Assembly: GCA_050262615.1 (NCBI GenBank)
Contig: JBLNEL010000284.1
Span: 1 to 9,182 of the forward strand
Length of the DNA stretch: 9,182 bases
From: JAUZPB01 sp050262615
GTDB lineage: Bacteria; Bacteroidota; Ignavibacteria; Ignavibacteriales; SURF-24
Direction: 5' to 3'
The translations under genes and the position numbers were made by a program. Below the pieces are notes generated by a model. It saw only the letters and a program-made list of their open reading frames with translations. It was not told the DNA's origin and ran no database searches. Positions 6,197-9,182 of the stretch are shown one piece after another. Numbering within the stretch: the first letter of the stretch is position 1; the number at the start of each line of letters is the position of its first letter.

Positions 6197-7942
6197 ATGC
6201 GTAAAATTCTAACGGTTTTTTTTATACTATTTATCAGTGCTGTTTTATCTGCAAACGGAAAAATTTCATCAAATCTGAAGGCTAAATTAAGTACAATCAG
6301 TGATCAGAATCAAAAAATCCTGATCTGGATATATTTTAATGATAAAAATCCGATCAGGAAAGAAACCTATCAGAGTAATCCGTTAAGTTATATAAGTGAG
6401 AAGTCACTTAACCGGCGTTCAAAGTTTTTAAGCCGCGATAAGATAGTTGATATAACTGATTTACCAGTAAATTCCAGCTACATAGAACCACTTAAGGCCC
6501 CTGGGTTTGAAATTAAGCAGAAGTCCCGCTGGTTTAACGCCGTAAGCGGTTATATTACTGCTGGAAATGTAAATAAGATAGCAGAACTGCCTTTTGTAAA
6601 GCAGGTAGACATTGTTGGTCAATTCAAAGTTCCACAGGAAAATCTAATAAAGCAGGTCAAAACCAGTATAAATCTCAAAAAAGATATTACTTCACTTAAT
6701 TACGGGAATTCGCTAACTCAGCTTAATCTGATAAATGTACCGGCAGTTCATGATATGGGATATACGGGTAAGGGGATTACAATTGGAGTATTTGATGCAG
6801 GTTTTAGTAATCTGGCACATGAAGTTTTCAGCAGGATGCATATAATAGCGAAATGGGATTTTGTCAACAATGGGCCTAATGTCGGGGATAGTGTTGGGCT
6901 GCAGGGGGAGGGATCGCACGGGACAGCGACACTTTCGGCAATCGGGGGTTTTAAGGAAGGAAAGCTGATCGGTCCTGCTTTTGAAGCCGATTACGTGCTG
7001 GCCAAGACAGAAAATACAGACAGTGAGACTCCCATTGAAGAAGACAACTGGATTGCTGCAATGGAATGGGCCGATAGTATTGGAATTGATATAGCTTCGA
7101 CCTCGCTGGGCTATTTAGTATTTGATAAGCCATATACAAGTTATACCTGGCAGGATTTAAATGGACATACAGCGCGGATAACCCTAGCAGCAGCCATGGC
7201 GGCAAGAAAGGGGATAGTGGTGGTAGTTTCGGCAGGAAATGAAGGAGAAAGTCCTGATCACAACACATTAGGTGCGCCAGCTGATGCTGATACAATAATA
7301 ACCGTAGGGGCGGTAGATTCTTTGGGGATAAAGGCCGGATTCAGCAGCATTGGGCCTACTTCAGACGGCAGAATTAAGCCAGATGTAATGGCAATGGGGG
7401 TAAGGGATTATCTTGCCGGGACATTAGCCACCGATTCTTATGTCAGATCTAACGGCACATCCTTCAGCTGTCCGCTTACTGCCGGAGCTGCGGCGTTGGT
7501 TTTATCAGCGAATCCCAAGCTAACCCCAATTCAGGTAAGGGATGCCTTAAGGAACACTGCCTCCAGGAAAAACAGTCCTGACAGGTATTACGGCTGGGGG
7601 ATTGTAAATGCAGTTTCTGCTGTAAATTATGCACTCAGCGCGATTACAGACGTAAAAGTTGAAGGGAATAAGATTCCAGGTGATTTTCAGCTTTCCCAGA
7701 ACTACCCAAACCCTTTTAATCCGACTACAACCATCAAATATTCAGTTCCGGTGCAATCGAGCCTTAAGTTGGAACTCTATAATGTTTTAGGTGTAAAACT
7801 ATCTACCTTATTTGAAGGTACGAGGGAAAAAGGGCAGTATACGCTGCAGTTAGACGGAAGCAGTCTTCCGAGCGGTATTTATTTTGTAAGAATGTCGGCA
7901 GCCAGCTATAACAGTACAATTAAGTTAATACTAGAAAAATAA
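6197..7942 (+). CDS. Secreted S8 (subtilisin-like) serine protease with T9SS type A sorting domain
   Basis: Complete, 581 residues. A Sec signal peptide (MRKI, hydrophobic core to about residue 18, likely cut near LSA-NG at 19) is followed by an N-terminal region (about 20-170). That region resembles the propeptide part of related secreted subtilases but has no motif I can name. The S8 domain (about 175-480) holds D200 (GVFDAGF), H241 (GSHGTAT), oxyanion N348 (SAGNEG) and S422 (NGTSFSCP), so the triad is intact. The tail (about 497-581) is a T9SS type A sorting domain with NYPNPFNPTTTIKY and GIYFVRM. The mature enzyme should be moved to the cell surface or released, where it would cleave proteins. 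The ATG start follows AGGA (6189-6192) by four bases. The upstream gap after the metG terminator (6125-6196) shows no convincing promoter, although transcription must start there. The target proteins are unknown. Confidence 0.96.
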   Translation: MRKILTVFFILFISAVLSANGKISSNLKAKLSTISDQNQKILIWIYFNDKNPIRKETYQSNPLSYISEKSLNRRSKFLSRDKIVDITDLPVNSSYIEPLKAPGFEIKQKSRWFNAVSGYITAGNVNKIAELPFVKQVDIVGQFKVPQENLIKQVKTSINLKKDITSLNYGNSLTQLNLINVPAVHDMGYTGKGITIGVFDAGFSNLAHEVFSRMHIIAKWDFVNNGPNVGDSVGLQGEGSHGTATLSAIGGFKEGKLIGPAFEADYVLAKTENTDSETPIEEDNWIAAMEWADSIGIDIASTSLGYLVFDKPYTSYTWQDLNGHTARITLAAAMAARKGIVVVVSAGNEGESPDHNTLGAPADADTIITVGAVDSLGIKAGFSSIGPTSDGRIKPDVMAMGVRDYLAGTLATDSYVRSNGTSFSCPLTAGAAALVLSANPKLTPIQVRDALRNTASRKNSPDRYYGWGIVNAVSAVNYALSAITDVKVEGNKIPGDFQLSQNYPNPFNPTTTIKYSVPVQSSLKLELYNVLGVKLSTLFEGTREKGQYTLQLDGSSLPSGIYFVRMSAASYNSTIKLILEK

Positions 7943-7957
7943 ATTAAATTCCAATAT

Positions 7958-7989
7958 GGGGGGCTGATAATATAAGAATTAAGCCTCCC
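7958..7989 (+). terminator. Hairpin after the protease gene, possible weak terminator
   Basis: GGGGGGCT (7958-7965) can pair with AGCCTCCC (7982-7989) over a 16-base loop, giving 8 base pairs with one G-U wobble as RNA. It begins 16 bases after the protease stop codon, in a good place for a terminator or 3'-end stabiliser. No T tract follows (the next bases are GATGGATGAG), so it is not a classical Rho-independent terminator. The G-U pair makes the structure specific to the + strand. Confidence 0.45.
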
Positions 7990-8046
7990 GATGGATGAGT
8001 TCTGACCGTCCTCTGCAAACTGATCCTTTGTCTTTCCTTAATTCCC

Positions 8047-8075
8047 TTGCTTTTATTACAAGCTTTAGCTAAAAT
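8047..8075 (+). promoter_or_regulatory. Weak candidate promoter for the parvulin lipoprotein gene
   Basis: TTGCTT (8047-8052) and TAAAAT (8070-8075) are separated by 17 bases. The second box matches the sigma-70 -10 consensus at five of six positions, the first at only three. TTTAGCTAAA (8064-8073), a perfect 10-bp palindrome, overlaps the -10 box. The lineage may not use standard sigma-70 boxes, so this is tentative. Confidence 0.28.
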
Positions 8076-8100
8076 AACAACTTAAAAATTTAAAAATACT

Positions 8101-8105
8101 GGAGG
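8101..8105 (+). promoter_or_regulatory. Strong ribosome binding site of the parvulin lipoprotein gene
   Basis: GGAGG is followed by T and then, after a 7-base spacer in total, ATG at 8113. It is the closest match to the anti-Shine-Dalgarno sequence in the window and fixes the start of the last gene. Confidence 0.85.
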
Positions 8106-8112
8106 TTATTCA

Positions 8113-9182
8113 ATGCGCTTTCGGATAGTATCCGTTTTACTTGTTTTAGTTACATGTATACTCTCTTCTTGTTCACCCGAACATTCAAAGATGGTGGTCG
8201 CTGAGTTTGGAAATGATAATATTACATTAGGTGAATTAGAAAATGTTTATGCAAAGAATGCTGGAAGTATGGAAGCTGCAAAGAAAGATTCACTTCCTAA
8301 AATAAAAAGCTTTCTTGATCTATATGTTAATTTCAAAATGAAATTAAAGGATGCTCAGGTAAGGGGATTTGATAAGGATCCGGCATTACAAACAGAGCTT
8401 AACGATTATAAGGAAAAGGTAGGTTCAACTTACCTTATTGAAAAAGAAATGGTCGAACCCGGGATTAAGGATCTTTATAACAAGAGGAAAACCGAGCTTA
8501 GGGTAAGCCATCTTATGATCAGGCCTGATACCATGAGTGATGCTCAGGCAAAAGGACTTGCAGAAAGTCTCATGGAAAGAATAAAAAAAGGGGAAAAGTT
8601 TGAAGATCTAGTTAAAAAGTATTCTGACGACAAGTACTCGAAAAACAATGGTGGGGATATTTATTATATAACTGCCGGAATTATTATTCCTGAATTTGAA
8701 GATGCTGCTTATAAAACAGCTGTAGGTGAAATTTATCCTGAAGTTGTAAAGACAAACTATGGATATCATATAATAAAAGTAACAGAGAAAAGGGACAGGG
8801 TTCCATCTATACGTGCAAGCCACATCATGGTTGCCTTCAAAAGTGATAGCGGGAAAGTAGATACAGCAAAGGCGTTAGCATCTATTAAGGATATAAAGAG
8901 TAAGCTTGATCAGGGTTCTGACTTTGCTCTTCTGGCAAAAAAATATTCAGAGGATCCGGGTTCAAAGGAAAGCGGCGGTGATCTTGGATTTTTTGAAAGA
9001 AGAATGATGGTCAAGGAATTCGAAGATGCAGCATTTAATCTTAAGGTAGGTCAGGTTTCAGACATAGTAAAGACACAGTATGGTTTCCATATTATTAAAG
9101 TTACAGAGACAAAGCCGCTACCGAGTTTTGAAGAAAACAGGGACGAGCTCAAGCAGATCTATAAAAGAACCAGATATGATCA
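8113..9182 (+). CDS. Lipoprotein peptidyl-prolyl isomerase with two parvulin domains, 3' cut by window edge
   Basis: The frame is open from ATG 8113 to the window end: 356 residues plus two bases, with no stop. The N-terminus (MRFRIVSVLLVLV...) ends in lipobox LSSC with C20 as the lipidated cysteine, so the mature protein should be membrane-anchored and face the periplasm. Residues about 28-125 form a helical SurA/PrsA-like chaperone region. Two parvulin (rotamase) repeats follow: about 129-225 (RVSHLMI to GYHIIKVTEK) and about 234-337 (RASHIMV to GFHIIKVTET), each with the GGD core (NNGGDIYY and SGGDLGFF) and a closing HIIKVTE. The protein would catalyse proline cis-trans isomerisation and assist folding of exported or outer-membrane proteins. 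The double domain recalls SurA, and the lipid anchor recalls PrsA. The first repeat has the less standard core (DIYY in place of DLGFF), so it may be less active, as in SurA. It follows the protease gene by 170 bases with its own ribosome site. Confidence 0.93.
   Translation, partial: MRFRIVSVLLVLVTCILSSCSPEHSKMVVAEFGNDNITLGELENVYAKNAGSMEAAKKDSLPKIKSFLDLYVNFKMKLKDAQVRGFDKDPALQTELNDYKEKVGSTYLIEKEMVEPGIKDLYNKRKTELRVSHLMIRPDTMSDAQAKGLAESLMERIKKGEKFEDLVKKYSDDKYSKNNGGDIYYITAGIIIPEFEDAAYKTAVGEIYPEVVKTNYGYHIIKVTEKRDRVPSIRASHIMVAFKSDSGKVDTAKALASIKDIKSKLDQGSDFALLAKKYSEDPGSKESGGDLGFFERRMMVKEFEDAAFNLKVGQVSDIVKTQYGFHIIKVTETKPLPSFEENRDELKQIYKRTRYD

Noticed and set aside
6951..7295. Minus-strand open frame of 114 codons inside the protease gene
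   Set aside because: It is opposite the conserved S8 catalytic core, has low-complexity leucine/proline/histidine composition and no start signal; a shadow.
8608..8823. Minus-strand open frame of 71 codons near the right end
   Set aside because: It is antisense to the first parvulin domain of the lipoprotein gene, which has a strong ribosome site and clear domain motifs.

Overview
The window looks like a chromosomal segment of a member of the FCB group, most likely Ignavibacteriota. The best clue is the C-terminus of the secreted protease at 6197-7942. Its NYPNPFNPTTTIKY motif and Ig-like tail ending in short charged residues are the type A sorting signal of the type IX secretion system (T9SS), in the form common in Ignavibacteria. 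The DNA is moderately AT-rich, with AT-rich intergenic gaps. The lineage call is inference from motifs, not from a search.

Layout: the 3' end of a long-chain acyl-CoA synthetase gene enters from the left on the + strand (1-530). It converges on a two-gene minus-strand operon, and a 12-bp-stem bidirectional terminator sits between them. That operon, read right to left, holds an iron-containing alcohol dehydrogenase of the ErcA type (2566-3732) overlapping a soluble triple-PAS sensor histidine kinase (657-2582). A 277-bp divergent promoter region (3733-4009) separates it from metG (4010-6052, methionyl-tRNA synthetase), which ends in a strong intrinsic terminator. Next come an S8 protease exported by Sec and T9SS (6197-7942), a 170-bp gap, and a lipoprotein with two parvulin domains (8113 to the right edge, cut off).

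How the genes fit together: metG and the acyl-CoA synthetase are housekeeping or metabolic genes with no evident tie to each other. The protease and the parvulin lipoprotein both act in the cell envelope: one is cargo for outer-membrane secretion, the other a likely periplasmic folding factor. The most interesting unit is the dehydrogenase-kinase pair. It resembles the ercA-ercS pair known from the ethanol-oxidation regulatory network of Pseudomonas aeruginosa, where an ADH-like protein acts in signalling beside a cytoplasmic PAS kinase. No response regulator is present in the window.

No tRNA, rRNA, CRISPR array, insertion sequence or phage gene was seen. No broken genes were found; the genes at the two window edges are merely truncated by the window.
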